Assembly (NCBI GenBank): GCA_022010055.1
Contig: CP091737.1
Span: 496,001 to 560,000, forward strand
Origin: Treponema sp.
GTDB lineage: Bacteria > Spirochaetota > Spirochaetia > Treponematales > Treponemataceae
Reading direction: 5' to 3'
Length of the DNA: 64,000 nt
Each line of letters opens with the position of its first letter. The stretch's first letter is position 1. This document shows positions 29,758 through 38,994 of the stretch, one piece after another. The notes below the pieces were generated by a model that ran no database searches, was not told the origin of the DNA, and saw nothing but the letters and a program-made list of their open reading frames with translations. A program made the position numbers and the translations under genes.

Positions 29758-30959
29758 AGGGTTTCTGCAAGTTCCTGAAGGGTTTGTGTCTCGGCTATTA
29801 TTCTATCAGAGTTTTTAAAAATTTTGCACGGATGCAGGTCGCCTGATATTCTTGATTTTTCATTTTGCACAACAAAATCCGGGGCAAAATCTTTTTGTGC
29901 CAAAAAGATTTTTTTTACGGCATTTTGCTGTTCTTCTTCACTTGCGCCGCTTGTTAATTTAAATGCCGCAAGTTTTGTGCTGTTGCCGCTCCACTGCTTG
30001 ATTTTGTAAAGAAGCTTGGGATTTTCCTGCATCTTCAGAAGGATTTCTTTTCCTGAAGGAATTTTTGAGATTGCGCCGCCCGGAAAAATCTTTCCGTCAA
30101 CACAAATCTCCTGGACGCTGTAGTCGCTTACAGCCGCCGCGTGTATTATTGCGCCGTAATTTGAATTTTTACATTCAGATTCAAGAAGTTTCTGCAAATC
30201 TGAAAAGGTTCTGTACGTGATTATTCTTGCGTCTTTTGGTTTTTGCGCATTTTCTGCCATAAGCGCCGTTACGTCTGCGCCTTTTTTGCAAAAAAAATCA
30301 GCAAGAAAGGCCGCGGTTCTGCCTGTTGAAAAATTTGTTATGTAGCGGACTGTATCAATCGGCTCGCAGGTTCCGCCGCCTGTAATAAGAATCTTCATGT
30401 TGACTTCCTGATTTTTACATTCAGTAAAATATTCTTCTATAAAATCAAATGCTTTTTCCGGGGAAATAAGCCGGCCGTCTCCTGTTGTTCCGCAGGCAAG
30501 AAGTCCGCTTTCTGCAGGAAGAATTTTTGCGCCCCAGGATTCAAGTTTTTTTAAGTTTTCCTGGACGCTTGGGTGATGGAACATTTGCGTATTCATTGCC
30601 GGCGCAAGCAAAAGCGGTTTTGCAAAATTATTTGCAAGGCATACCGCTCCGAACAAATCGTCCGCAAGCCCGGCGGCAAGGCGGTTTATTGTGTTCGCGC
30701 TGCACGGATAGCTAATTATCAAATCCGCCCAGTTTTGCGCAAGGTTTATGTGCGGAATGGGGTCGGAATTATTGAACATTTTTGTTTCCAGCTTGTTGTG
30801 GCTTAAGCCTTCAAAACTGGCTTTGCCTACAAATTTTAAAGCCGATTTTGTCGCGATTACGCGCACATTGTATCCGTGTTTTTTTAAAAGGCTTATCAGC
30901 GCGCACGATTTGTATGCGGAAATTGAGCCTGAAACGTGAAGAAGAATGTTTTTTTTCAT
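29697..30959 (-). CDS. coaBC: Phosphopantothenoylcysteine decarboxylase / phosphopantothenate-cysteine ligase
   Basis: Bifunctional CoA-synthesis enzyme. The N-terminal flavin decarboxylase part starts KKNILLHVSGSISAYKS and has AMNTQMF and the CGTTGDGR loop. The C-terminal ligase part begins at KILITGGGTCEPID and shows NFSTGRT and HAAAVSDY. The start is set at 30959, where GGAGA precedes the ATG. The last residues (GVPIEGVGRNEVRP) are encoded by a family A repeat and do not look like family sequence, so the natural C-terminus has been replaced or extended. Confidence 0.93.
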   Translation of the reverse strand: MKKNILLHVSGSISAYKSCALISLLKKHGYNVRVIATKSALKFVGKASFEGLSHNKLETKMFNNSDPIPHINLAQNWADLIISYPCSANTINRLAAGLADDLFGAVCLANNFAKPLLLAPAMNTQMFHHPSVQENLKKLESWGAKILPAESGLLACGTTGDGRLISPEKAFDFIEEYFTECKNQEVNMKILITGGGTCEPIDTVRYITNFSTGRTAAFLADFFCKKGADVTALMAENAQKPKDARIITYRTFSDLQKLLESECKNSNYGAIIHAAAVSDYSVQEICVDGKIFPGGAISKIPSGKEILLKMQENPKLLYKIKQWSGNSTKLAAFKLTSGASEEEQQNAVKKIFLAQKDFAPDFVVQNEKSRISGDLHPCKIFKNSDRIIAETQTLQELAETLNGALWGVPIEGVGRNEVRP

Positions 30960-31005
30960 AAAGTCTCCAGAAATTAGGACGGCCGAAGGCAGCGTCCTGT
31001 GCAAT

Positions 31006-31761
31006 TTATAGCTCCAGATTGTCAATCAGGCGCACATTTTCAAGGAAAACTGCTCCGTAGATGTGTCCGTCAAGCTCGGTAAGGTAATCCACGGTAAATC
31101 CCGAGGCTTCAAGTTCTGTTTTTTTCTGGGCGGCGCTTTTGCTGGAAGCAAGAATCTCGTGGAATTTCGGGGCAAGCGCAAGTCCTTCCGGCGAAAGTTT
31201 CCTGTTGCGGCTAGAAAGCGCAAGTCCGTTAGGCTCGCGTACAATCGGGCACGGAATTATGTTTATGTCCAGAAAAAATGCCTCCGCCATGCCTTTTAAA
31301 AGCTTGTACTGCTGGAAATCCTTTTCGCCAAAGTACGCGTTTGTAGGGCGAACAAGGTTAAAAAGTTTCATCACAACCGTAAGAACGCCGTCAAAGTGAC
31401 CGGGACGCGTTGCGCCGCACAAAAGTTTTGAGAATGAATTTTCGGTGATTTTGTATTTGTAGCCGTCCGGGTACATTTCTGTGTAATCCGGCGCAAAAAG
31501 AAAATCCACACCGGATTTTTCAAGAAGCGCGATGTCGTCCTGAAGGTTCGCCGGGTAGGTTTCCAAATCCTTTTTGTCGTTGAACTGGGTTGGGTTCAAA
31601 AAAACGCTTACGAAAGTGATTTCGTTCTCGCTTTTTGCGCGGTTTATAAGGCTTAAGTGTCCTGCGTGAAGTCCGCCCATTGTTGGCACAAAGCCGATTT
31701 TTTTATTCTGAAGCGATTTCCGCGCTTCTTTTATTTCTTGGATTTTTGTTATTACTTTCAT
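31006..31761 (-). CDS. panC: Pantothenate synthetase
   Basis: Joins pantoate and beta-alanine using ATP. Family marks are VPTMGGLHAGHLSLI (HIGH-like), VFLNPTQF, YFGEKDFQQY, and GLALSSRN. 251 residues, a little short of the usual 280. Its ATG overlaps the panB stop by four bases, so the two are translationally coupled. Confidence 0.95.
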   Translation of the reverse strand: MKVITKIQEIKEARKSLQNKKIGFVPTMGGLHAGHLSLINRAKSENEITFVSVFLNPTQFNDKKDLETYPANLQDDIALLEKSGVDFLFAPDYTEMYPDGYKYKITENSFSKLLCGATRPGHFDGVLTVVMKLFNLVRPTNAYFGEKDFQQYKLLKGMAEAFFLDINIIPCPIVREPNGLALSSRNRKLSPEGLALAPKFHEILASSKSAAQKKTELEASGFTVDYLTELDGHIYGAVFLENVRLIDNLEL

Positions 31762-32535
31762 TTTGATTCCTCTGGTCCTGGAAAATTCTGTTCTGCAACG
31801 TCTTTTGCGTAGCTGTTTAGCGCGTTTTCTATCAATTCCGCGCCGTTAAGATACTGGCGCACGAATCTTGGGCGGAATCCGCTCATTCCGAGCATATCCT
31901 GAAGCACAAGAACCTGTCCGTCTGTTTCAGCTCCTGCCCCGATTCCGATTGTCGGAATTTTCACGCTTTCTGTGATTTTTTCTGCAAGCCCACAGGGAAT
32001 ACATTCCAGGACGATTGCCACGCAGCCGAGTTCTTCCGCAAGTTTCGCCTCTTCAATGATTTTGGATGCGGTTTCTTCAGTTTTTCCCTGCATCTTGTGT
32101 CCGCCAAAAGCCTGATAAAACTGCGGAGTTAGCCCTAGGTGGCTCATAACCGGGATTCCGCTTAAGACAAGATGGCGGATAATTTCTTCCTGCCCGAAAT
32201 TCCTTCAATCTTTACGCAGTTTGCGCCGGCAACAAGAAGTTTTCCTGCGCAGTCCGTTGCAAACTCAATGCCTTTCCGCGTGGTTAAAAACGGCATGTCT
32301 GAAACAATATATTTTTTGGTTCCGTTACGCACGCTTCTTGTGTGTTCTTCCATCCATTCCATTTTTGCAGGAATCGTTGTGCTTTCGCCGTGCATTACCA
32401 TGCTAAGACTGTCGCCGATAAGAAGGCAGTCAATGTCTGTTTTTCCGCAATGCGCGCAAAAGTCGTGTCGTAGCACGTGACCATGGAAATTTTGTGTTTT
32501 TCCGATTTGTACTTAAAAAAATCAAGAGTAGTCAT
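31758..32535 (-). CDS. panB: 3-methyl-2-oxobutanoate hydroxymethyltransferase (2 frame breaks)
   Basis: Ketopantoate-forming enzyme, first gene of the CoA operon. It starts MTTLDFFKYKSEKHKISMVT with AAGGACAGG upstream. Active-site segments LLIGDSLSMVMHG, KIEGISG and VLECIP are present. The frame breaks at the T-run 32440-32444 (one base restores RIAEKTDIDCLLIG) and at 32197-32199 (one base restores EGIFGQEEIIRHLV). No panE is in the window, so ketopantoate reduction must be encoded elsewhere. Confidence 0.93.
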
Positions 32536-32721
32536 AGTACCTGTCCTTTTAGATCAAGTCTTTTGTAAAAGAGCGTTATTTTTGCGGAAACAAAAGTCGC
32601 CGCAGCGAATCAATCCCCTTCCGGGTGACTGTTCCAGATTAGTTTAGTGTTTTTTAATGTTTGCGTAAATATGATTTTTTTTGCATTTGCAAAATTCAAA
32701 AATAACGGCAATAATCATTTT

Positions 32722-33756
32722 ATGAAAAAAATCGTCCTTTCAATTTTTTGCCTTTTTATTTTTGTTTCGTGCGCTCAGAACAGCGATTTTCTTGCTTTTG
32801 AGTCGATGAACACTTTTGTTACTCTAAAAACCTACGGAAAAAATGCCGCAAAAGCCAATTCAAGGATAAAGTCGCGGATTCTGGAGCTTGAGGACTATTT
32901 TTCCACAACAAAGCCTGAAAGCGATATTTATAAAATCAACATGAGTGACGGCGGCTCTGAAATTTCGCACACAGAAACCGCGCGCCTTGCGTTGTATGCC
33001 TTTGGAATGGCTGAAAAAACTGGAGGCGCGTTGAATCCGGCGATTTTTCCGATTGTAAAAGCCTGGGGATTTACAACGGGCGGATACAAGATCCCTTCTG
33101 AAAACGAAATTCTTTCAATTTTGCCGTATACGGATTTTTCAAAAATAAAAATCCAGGAAGTTTCTTTTGAAAATGCTGAAAAATCTGAAAAGAAATTTAT
33201 TCTTCAAAAACCTGCCGGTACAATGATAGATTTTGGCGCTGTCGCAAAAGGCTTTGCCGGCGACGAGGCTGTAAAAATCCTTGAATCGTGCGGCATTGAA
33301 GCCGCAATTCTTGATTTGGGTGGAAATATTGTTGCGTTTGGCGCGAAACCGGACGGAACGGAATGGAATGTCGGCATAAAAAATCCCTGGAACGGCGAAA
33401 ATCCTGCGGCCGGGCTAAAAATCAGGAGCAAAAATGTTGTTACAAGCGGCGGTTACGAGCGTTTTTTTGTTGGCGCAGACGGAAAAAAATATATTCATAT
33501 TTTTGACGGAAAAACCGGACATCCGGTGGAAAACGGGCTTGAGAGCGTTTCCGTTGTTTCAGAAAGCGGCGTTTATGCGGACGCCCTGAGCACGGCGCTT
33601 TTTGTGATGGGAACAGAAAAGGCTGTTGATTTCTGGAAATCCAACCGCGATTTTGACATGATTTTGATTACAAAAGACAAAAAAATCTTTTACACTCCGG
33701 GCTTGGAGGAAAAAATCACCGTTCTTTACGATTTTTCAGAAAGAATCCGCATTTGA
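32722..33756 (+). CDS. apbE: FAD:protein FMN transferase (lipoprotein)
   Basis: ApbE-type enzyme that attaches FMN to threonine residues of extracytoplasmic proteins. It has a signal peptide with a lipobox (IFVSC) near residues 11-15, then FESMNTFVTLKTYG, GGALNPAIFPIVKAWG, MIDFGAVAKGFAGDEAV and VTSGGYERFF. The start at 32722 is chosen because it opens directly into the signal peptide. It faces a NusG_II/Gx-transporter gene pair. Those families often occur with ApbE in flavin-based electron-transfer loci, but no FMN-bearing partner gene lies here. Confidence 0.92.
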   Translation: MKKIVLSIFCLFIFVSCAQNSDFLAFESMNTFVTLKTYGKNAAKANSRIKSRILELEDYFSTTKPESDIYKINMSDGGSEISHTETARLALYAFGMAEKTGGALNPAIFPIVKAWGFTTGGYKIPSENEILSILPYTDFSKIKIQEVSFENAEKSEKKFILQKPAGTMIDFGAVAKGFAGDEAVKILESCGIEAAILDLGGNIVAFGAKPDGTEWNVGIKNPWNGENPAAGLKIRSKNVVTSGGYERFFVGADGKKYIHIFDGKTGHPVENGLESVSVVSESGVYADALSTALFVMGTEKAVDFWKSNRDFDMILITKDKKIFYTPGLEEKITVLYDFSERIRI

Positions 33757-33764
33757 CTTAAAAA

Positions 33765-33866
33765 TTGCTTGCCATCGCTTTGAATGACTCGGTTGCCGCT
33801 GTCTTTTTCTTCCAGCTGATTCAATTTATTGATTCAGAATAAAAACTCGACATTCAGGCTGTTGCG
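33765..33866 (+). repeat. Partial family F palindrome followed by a solo M1 terminus
   Basis: GGTTGCCGCTGTCTTTTTCT and GATTCAATTTATT match the right half of 12058-12159. Immediately after, AAAAACTCGACATTCAGGCT (33842-33861) matches the end of the M1 element. It looks like the remains of two repeats lying side by side between convergent apbE and the Gx-transporter gene. Confidence 0.55.
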
Positions 33867-33870
33867 TTGT

Positions 33871-34950
33871 TTATTCAGCCGGCAGTTCTGTTGCGCTGAG
33901 CGCGGTTTTCAGGCGCTGCGCAATGTTTCCGGGCGTGGCTTTAAGGATGTGCAAAAGCGCCCGGTAGTATGAAAGCGTAAGACCTGTAAAGGATTTTTCA
34001 GGCACATCAAGGTTTGCGGCGCATTGGCTGAACGCGCTTGCGGCGGAAAGTCTTAGAGCCTTTGCGGTCCCGGCTAAAAGCGCGCCCTGCGTTACTGAAA
34101 AATTTCCAATCTGGAGCAGGATTTTTCCGGAAGGAACAAAAATACTTGAAGCTATTACGAAGCTCCACAGGAAGATGTACGGCATGAATAATATTTTTCT
34201 GCCGCTAAAAAATTGAAGCAAAAGTGAAAGCGCAAAGAAGGCAGAAAGAACTGGAACCGATTTTATAAAAAAAACTGAAACCGAAAGGGAAATAACGGCG
34301 GAAATCTTTAATATATTAAAAAAGCGGGCGTTGTTCGTTTCACTGCCGGGACAAGCCCGCAGGGCGGCGTTTGAGCCCGCAGAGGGGGCAGGACGCAACG
34401 GAGTGCGGCTGAGGGGGAGGCTTCCCCCTCTTAAAACTGGCGCTTCTGATGGAATCTTAAAAAATTGTGCTGAAAACGCTGTGAAAATTCCGCTCGCGGC
34501 ATTAAAAATAAGCATTGGGCCTAAAAGAAGCAGAGTTCCCTTTCCAAGATAAATCGTGCTTAGAAAAATCTGTGCCGCCGCGCTTATTGTTGAGCCAAGT
34601 ACAGAGATTCCGTACAAAGAGAAAATCTTTTTTTTGAAAAAATTGTTCAGCCTGAAAACAGCGAGCATAAAAAAGCCGCTTAAAACCGACTGGGCGAGCG
34701 AAATTGCGGCAAAAGGCGAAAAGAGAGTTCCTGACATAAGGCTTGCGGCAAGCGCCTTGAAAGATGCGAGCAAAAAAAACGTGGAGGCTGGAAGGTCCAG
34801 GGAAGAAAGAATTACAATGTTTGAAAGCCCCGGCTTGAAAAATGGAATGAACCTGGGAAAAAGAAGTTCGGCGTAAGAAAAAATCAGTGTAAGGGCGGTA
34901 AGATAGGCAAGGCGGCTGCGTTTTTCTGAAAAATCATTGTGAGACTGCAT
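33871..34950 (-). CDS. Gx transporter / heptaprenyl diphosphate synthase component I-like membrane protein with repeat insertion
   Basis: A 359-residue ECF-S-like membrane protein of the Hpre_diP_synt_I group: hydrophobic N-terminal half with LTLIFSYAELLFPRFIPFFKPGLSNI, then a second helical half. Between them a 36-residue stretch (from PVLRGGSLPL to SETNNAR) is the translation of a family A repeat. The insertion of 108 bp keeps the frame and lies in a loop between helices. It overlaps the NusG_II gene by 17 bp. Such proteins are thought to serve quinone/flavin electron-transfer modules; the exact role here is unproven. Confidence 0.75.
   Translation of the reverse strand: MQSHNDFSEKRSRLAYLTALTLIFSYAELLFPRFIPFFKPGLSNIVILSSLDLPASTFFLLASFKALAASLMSGTLFSPFAAISLAQSVLSGFFMLAVFRLNNFFKKKIFSLYGISVLGSTISAAAQIFLSTIYLGKGTLLLLGPMLIFNAASGIFTAFSAQFFKIPSEAPVLRGGSLPLSRTPLRPAPSAGSNAALRACPGSETNNARFFNILKISAVISLSVSVFFIKSVPVLSAFFALSLLLQFFSGRKILFMPYIFLWSFVIASSIFVPSGKILLQIGNFSVTQGALLAGTAKALRLSAASAFSQCAANLDVPEKSFTGLTLSYYRALLHILKATPGNIAQRLKTALSATELPAE
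34323..34430 (+). repeat. Interspersed palindromic repeat, family A, copy 2, inside a coding sequence
   Basis: It runs from AGCGGGCGTTGTTCG to GGGGGAGGCTTCCCCCT, 108 bp, equal to 36 codons. Its first 75 bp match the intergenic copy at 3038-3171 and its core AGGACGCAACGGAGTGCG matches 29682-29757. It interrupts the gene at 33871-34950 without breaking the frame. Confidence 0.9.
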
Positions 34951-35290
34951 CGAATTCTCCGGTTCGGGGAGCGGCGTTTTCCAGTGTGATTATAACACCG
35001 TTCGGAAGGCATACCAGCGGTGAAGCCCAGCCCTGCGCAACGCATTTTTTTTCGGGGCAGGGAGAGTCCAGTATGCGGATTTTTCCGTTTTTTACTTCGA
35101 ATGTGGTTGCTCCCAAAGTTCCCTGTATTGTGTAGATTCCGTTTTTTTGGGCGGAATATTCATACCGGACTTTGTCTGCTACGGCAGATACCTTGTCTCC
35201 TGCTTTTGAAGCGTTTTTTCTTGTAAAAAAAACAGACAATGCGATTACAAGGACAAGGAGTGCTATATCCGCCGGAAGAATTTTTTTCAA
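34934..35290 (-). CDS. NusG domain II protein
   Basis: A 118-residue protein with one N-terminal membrane helix (IALLVLVIALSVFF) and an extracytoplasmic NusG_II-type domain carrying SPCPEKKCVAQGW and ICLPNG-like VCLPNGVII, typical of the family. It has a TTG start two bases after the guaA stop, so it is probably translated by coupling. It precedes the Gx-transporter gene with which it overlaps. Confidence 0.8.
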   Translation of the reverse strand: MKKILPADIALLVLVIALSVFFTRKNASKAGDKVSAVADKVRYEYSAQKNGIYTIQGTLGATTFEVKNGKIRILDSPCPEKKCVAQGWASPLVCLPNGVIITLENAAPRTGEFDAVSQ

Positions 35291-35292
35291 TT

Positions 35293-37173
35293 TTATTCCC
35301 AGCCGAATGTTGCAGGCGGCTTGTTTGTGGCGTCAAAATAAACCGCGTCAACAAAGTCCAGTCTTGCAATCTGTTCCAGAATTGTCTGCATAAGTTCTTT
35401 TGGCCACCATGCGAACCTCGCCGTCATTACATCTTCTGAGCAGACCGGGCGAAGCACAAAGCTTGCGTGGCCGCTTGCAGAGGCGTAAGGTAAGTCGATT
35501 GTAAGGTGCTGGAAGATTTTGCCGTACCAGCCGGATTTGTGTAGCTCCGCAAGAACTATGCTGTCCACTTCGCGCAGCTGGTCAAGGCGGCGTTTGTCGC
35601 AGTAGCCTTCCTGAAGCTTCATCTGCCCATCTTTTACGGAAGGGTTCTGGTAGAGTTTTATTACTGTGCGGTTCAAGTATTTTGAGTTGTTCGTAATTTC
35701 GCTGGATGCGCTTTCAACCTTTTCGCGGATTTTTGGAAGATGGTAAAAACCGTTTCCTTCGTCCTTGAACGTAAGGCACGCCGGGAATCTGTAAGTCCTG
35801 AAGTCGCCCTGGACGCCAACTGAGCGCACAGGAAGAACTGACCGGGCAAGGCTCTGCTGGCAGTTTTCGCAGAACTGGGTGAACTTTATTGAGTCAAGCT
35901 CTTTCTGCGCCGCGGCAAATTCTTCCCCGTCTTTTTCGCTCCATGATTTTCCGTCGTTGCAAAGGACATTTATCGAAAGTCCTGGTCCAGGGAACGGATG
36001 GCGCATAACGAGCGAGTCGTCCAGCCCGAGCTTTTTTCCGATTGCGCGGACTTCATCCTTGTACAAGTCCTTGATTGGCTCGATTATCAGGCCTTTTTCA
36101 ATAAGAGCCTGGATGCCCTGGACGCGGTTGTGGTGCGTCTTGATTGTCTTTGAATTCTTTGTGCCGCCCGACTCGATAATGTCCGGGTAGAGCGTTCCCT
36201 GCGCCAAGAGCCACTGGTTCTCGTCAAGGTGCTGTTTTTCAAGGACTTCGTTTCTAACCTTGATAAAGTTTTCGCCAACCGCCATTCGTTTTTTCTGCGG
36301 GTCGGTAAGCCCTTTTATTGCGCTCAAGAAACTTTCGGAAGCGTCTTCCACAATAAAATTGTTAAAACCGAATTTCCGGTATGCTTCCGCAACGCTCTTG
36401 GACTCATTTTTGCGCATAAAGCCATTGTCAATGTGAAGCCCAAGTACTTTTTCCTGGCCGAGCGCCTTGTTCAAAAGCGCGAACGTGATTGTTGAGTCCA
36501 CGCCGCCAGAAAGGAAAAGGAGCACATTCTTGTCCTTCGCCTGATTTTTTATTCCCTCAAGGATAACCTTTAAAACCGTGTCCTGATCCCAGTTTTTTTC
36601 CATTCCGCAGAATTTCGCGAAATTTTCAAAAATTTGGTTTCCGCAAGGCGTGTCTTTTACCTCGCAGTGGAACTGAAGCGAAAACCGTTTTTTAGAAAGA
36701 TTCTGAAGCGCGGCGAATCTGCAGTCCTTTGTTGAGCCCACAGCCTCAAATCCTTCGCCTGGCTCAAGGACTTCATCCTGATGGCTCATCCAGACTTGCT
36801 GGACCGGCTCAATTCCTTCAAAAAGCGGCGACTTTACGTCCGGATTCAGATTCAGTTCCGAAAAGCCAAATTCACCGGTCGCGGCTTTTCCAACTTTTCC
36901 GCCGTAACATTTTGTCATCAGCTGGTGGCCGTAGCAAAGCCCCAGAACTGGAATATCCAGCGAAAGAATTTTCTCGTTGAATTCAGGAACATTTTCATCG
37001 TATACAGAACTTGGTCCGCCGGAAAAAATTATTCCTTTTGTGTTTTCAAAAACGCCAAGGTCTGAAGAAGGCAGCGCAATTTCTGAATAATATCCAAGGA
37101 TGCGGAATCTTTTTGCAATAAGGTGCGCATACTGACTTCCAAAATCTAAAACAACAATTTTTTCTCGTGCCAT
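35293..37173 (-). CDS. guaA: GMP synthase (glutamine-hydrolysing)
   Basis: Converts XMP to GMP. The glutaminase domain has VLGLCYGHQL (nucleophile Cys) and LQFHCEV. The ATP-pyrophosphatase domain has LFLSGGVDST. The C-terminal dimerisation part is longer than in the short bacterial type (total about 626 residues) and shows insertions between the P-loop and the end. The start at 37173 (MAREKIVVLDFGSQYAHLI) has GGAAAT upstream; the longer reading to 37239 is repeat sequence. Confidence 0.95.
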   Translation of the reverse strand: MAREKIVVLDFGSQYAHLIAKRFRILGYYSEIALPSSDLGVFENTKGIIFSGGPSSVYDENVPEFNEKILSLDIPVLGLCYGHQLMTKCYGGKVGKAATGEFGFSELNLNPDVKSPLFEGIEPVQQVWMSHQDEVLEPGEGFEAVGSTKDCRFAALQNLSKKRFSLQFHCEVKDTPCGNQIFENFAKFCGMEKNWDQDTVLKVILEGIKNQAKDKNVLLFLSGGVDSTITFALLNKALGQEKVLGLHIDNGFMRKNESKSVAEAYRKFGFNNFIVEDASESFLSAIKGLTDPQKKRMAVGENFIKVRNEVLEKQHLDENQWLLAQGTLYPDIIESGGTKNSKTIKTHHNRVQGIQALIEKGLIIEPIKDLYKDEVRAIGKKLGLDDSLVMRHPFPGPGLSINVLCNDGKSWSEKDGEEFAAAQKELDSIKFTQFCENCQQSLARSVLPVRSVGVQGDFRTYRFPACLTFKDEGNGFYHLPKIREKVESASSEITNNSKYLNRTVIKLYQNPSVKDGQMKLQEGYCDKRRLDQLREVDSIVLAELHKSGWYGKIFQHLTIDLPYASASGHASFVLRPVCSEDVMTARFAWWPKELMQTILEQIARLDFVDAVYFDATNKPPATFGWE

Positions 37174-37196
37174 AAAATTTCCTTTTTCTATTTGCG

Positions 37197-37347
37197 GGCG
37201 GTCCGGCTCGCAGGCTCGCCGTCGGGCTTTCCGCTGCAATTCGCGTCGCTCATTTTCTCTTCAATCCCTACCGCGGGCAAAACCTGCTGTTTCTTCCCGG
37301 ATGCCTGTTCTTTATGGTTTTGCCTCCAGTTTTGCCTGCAAAACTGG
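37197..37347 (-). repeat. Family B repeat and hairpins between pyrG and guaA
   Basis: The part 37197-37250 carries GGAAAGCCCGACGGC on the minus strand, shared with 4408-4494, and a GGCGAGCC/GGCTCGC stem. Further on, CCAGTTTTG-CCTG-CAAAACTGG (about 37325-37346) is a perfect 9-bp hairpin. On the plus strand a T-rich tract follows it. AAAC-CTGCT-GTTT is another small stem near 37281. The loops resemble the CCTG loops of the argB array. Confidence 0.6.
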
Positions 37348-38964
37348 CTAATTTTTATTTTTTTTGTTTTCTTTGTTTTCGCAGGCGGCTCTTACAAATT
37401 CTCTGAAAAGCGGACCTGCCTTGTTCGGGCGGCTCTTGAATTCCGGGTGGAACTGAACGCCAACCATCCATTGATGTCCTGGAACTTCAACAATTTCCAC
37501 AAGATCCCGTTCCGGGTTTACTCCGGCAATAATCAGACCACCTTTCTTAAAGTCTTCACGGTAAACATTGTTGAACTCGTAGCGGTGTCTGTGTCTTTCC
37601 CAAATCGTCTTGCTTCCGTATGCCTGCGCGGTTTTTGTTTCCGGCGCGACCGAACATTCAAATTTTCCAAGGCGAAGCGTTCCGCCAAGGATTTTTCCGT
37701 TCTGGTCCGGCATAAGGTCTATTACAGGATGTGTTGTTTCAGGCTCCATTTCTGTTGAATTCGCGTCTGCGAATCCAAGGACATTTCTTGCATACTCAAT
37801 GCAGACAATCTGCATTCCAAGGCATATTCCAAAATAAGGAACATTGTGCGTGCGGCAGTACTTGGCGGTGTTTACCATTCCTTCAATTCCGCGGCCGCCA
37901 AAGCCTCCCGGAACAATAACCGCATCCGCATCTTTAAGGCGATTTTCTGTGGCTTCGTCATCCGTCAAGTCTTCAGAAGAAACCCAGTCAATATCAATAG
38001 AAGCAAGATTTTCAATTCCGCCGTGAATCAGGGATTCTACAACAGAAAGGTAGGCGTCGTGAAGGGCTACATATTTTCCGACAAGCGCGATTTTTATATT
38101 TTTTTCCGGATTATTGAACCGTTCAACTACTCTGGTCCATTCAGAAAGGTCGGCAGGACCTTTTTTTATTCCAAGCGCGGTGCACACGGCTTTTCCAAGA
38201 CCTTCCTTTTCAAGCTGGAGCGGGACTTCGTATATTGAGCGCGCGTTCAGGTTCTGTATTATGTGAGCCGGGTCGACATTGCAGAAATTCGCAAGTTTCT
38301 CGCGGGTCTGGTCGTCAATCGGATGCTCTGTGCGGAGCATTATGATGTTTGGAATTATTCCAAGCTCGTGAAGCTCCTTTACGGAATGCTGGGTCGGTTT
38401 TGTTTTAAGCTCATTTGCAGTCTCAATGTAAGGAACAAGCGTAAGGTGGATGTAGCAGCAGTTCTCTTCGCCGACTTCGTATTTTATCTGGCGGATTGCT
38501 TCTACAAACGGAAGGGATTCAATATCTCCGATTGTTCCTCCGATTTCTGTTATTATAACATCAGCGTTTGTTTCTTTGTTGAAAGAAGCATTCTGCGCTT
38601 GATTTCTTCTGTTATGTTTGGAATTACCTGGACAGTTCCGCCGTGGAATTTTCCTTCACGCTCCATGTTAAGGACAGTAAGGTAAACGCGGCCGGCCGTT
38701 GTGTTCGATGACTGGGATAAAGATGTGTCTGTAAAACGTTCGTAATGACCAAGGTCAAGGTCGGTTTCCGCGCCGTCGTCGGTTACAAAGACTTCGCCAT
38801 GCTGTATAGGATTCATCGTTCCCGGATCGATGTTCAGATAGGGGTCAAATTTGATTTACAACTTTAAGACCAAGATTTTTTAAAATAAGACCTATTGAAG
38901 CCGCGGCAATTCCTTTGCCTAAGCCAGAAACAACTCCGCCTGTTACAAAAATGTACTTTGTCAT
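37348..38964 (-). CDS. pyrG: CTP synthase (2 frame breaks)
   Basis: Amidates UTP to CTP. The synthetase domain starts KYIFVTGGVVSGLGKGI and has DPGTMNPIQHGEVFVTDDGAE; the glutaminase domain has FGICLGMQ (nucleophile Cys) and GVQFHPEF. The frame breaks at 38847-38849, where two A restore QKFDPYLNIDPG, and at 38582-38584, where one base restores RMLLFNKETNADVIITEIGG. About 539 residues after correction. AGGAAT precedes the ATG. Directly upstream of guaA on the same strand, separated by repeats. Confidence 0.95.
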
Positions 38965-38994
38965 CACAAATTCCTTTTAATCTATATCAGAAAA

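Noticed and set aside
37173..37239. N-terminal extension of guaA
   Set aside because: The extension is translated family B repeat; the ATG at 37173 has its own ribosome binding site and begins at the conserved domain.
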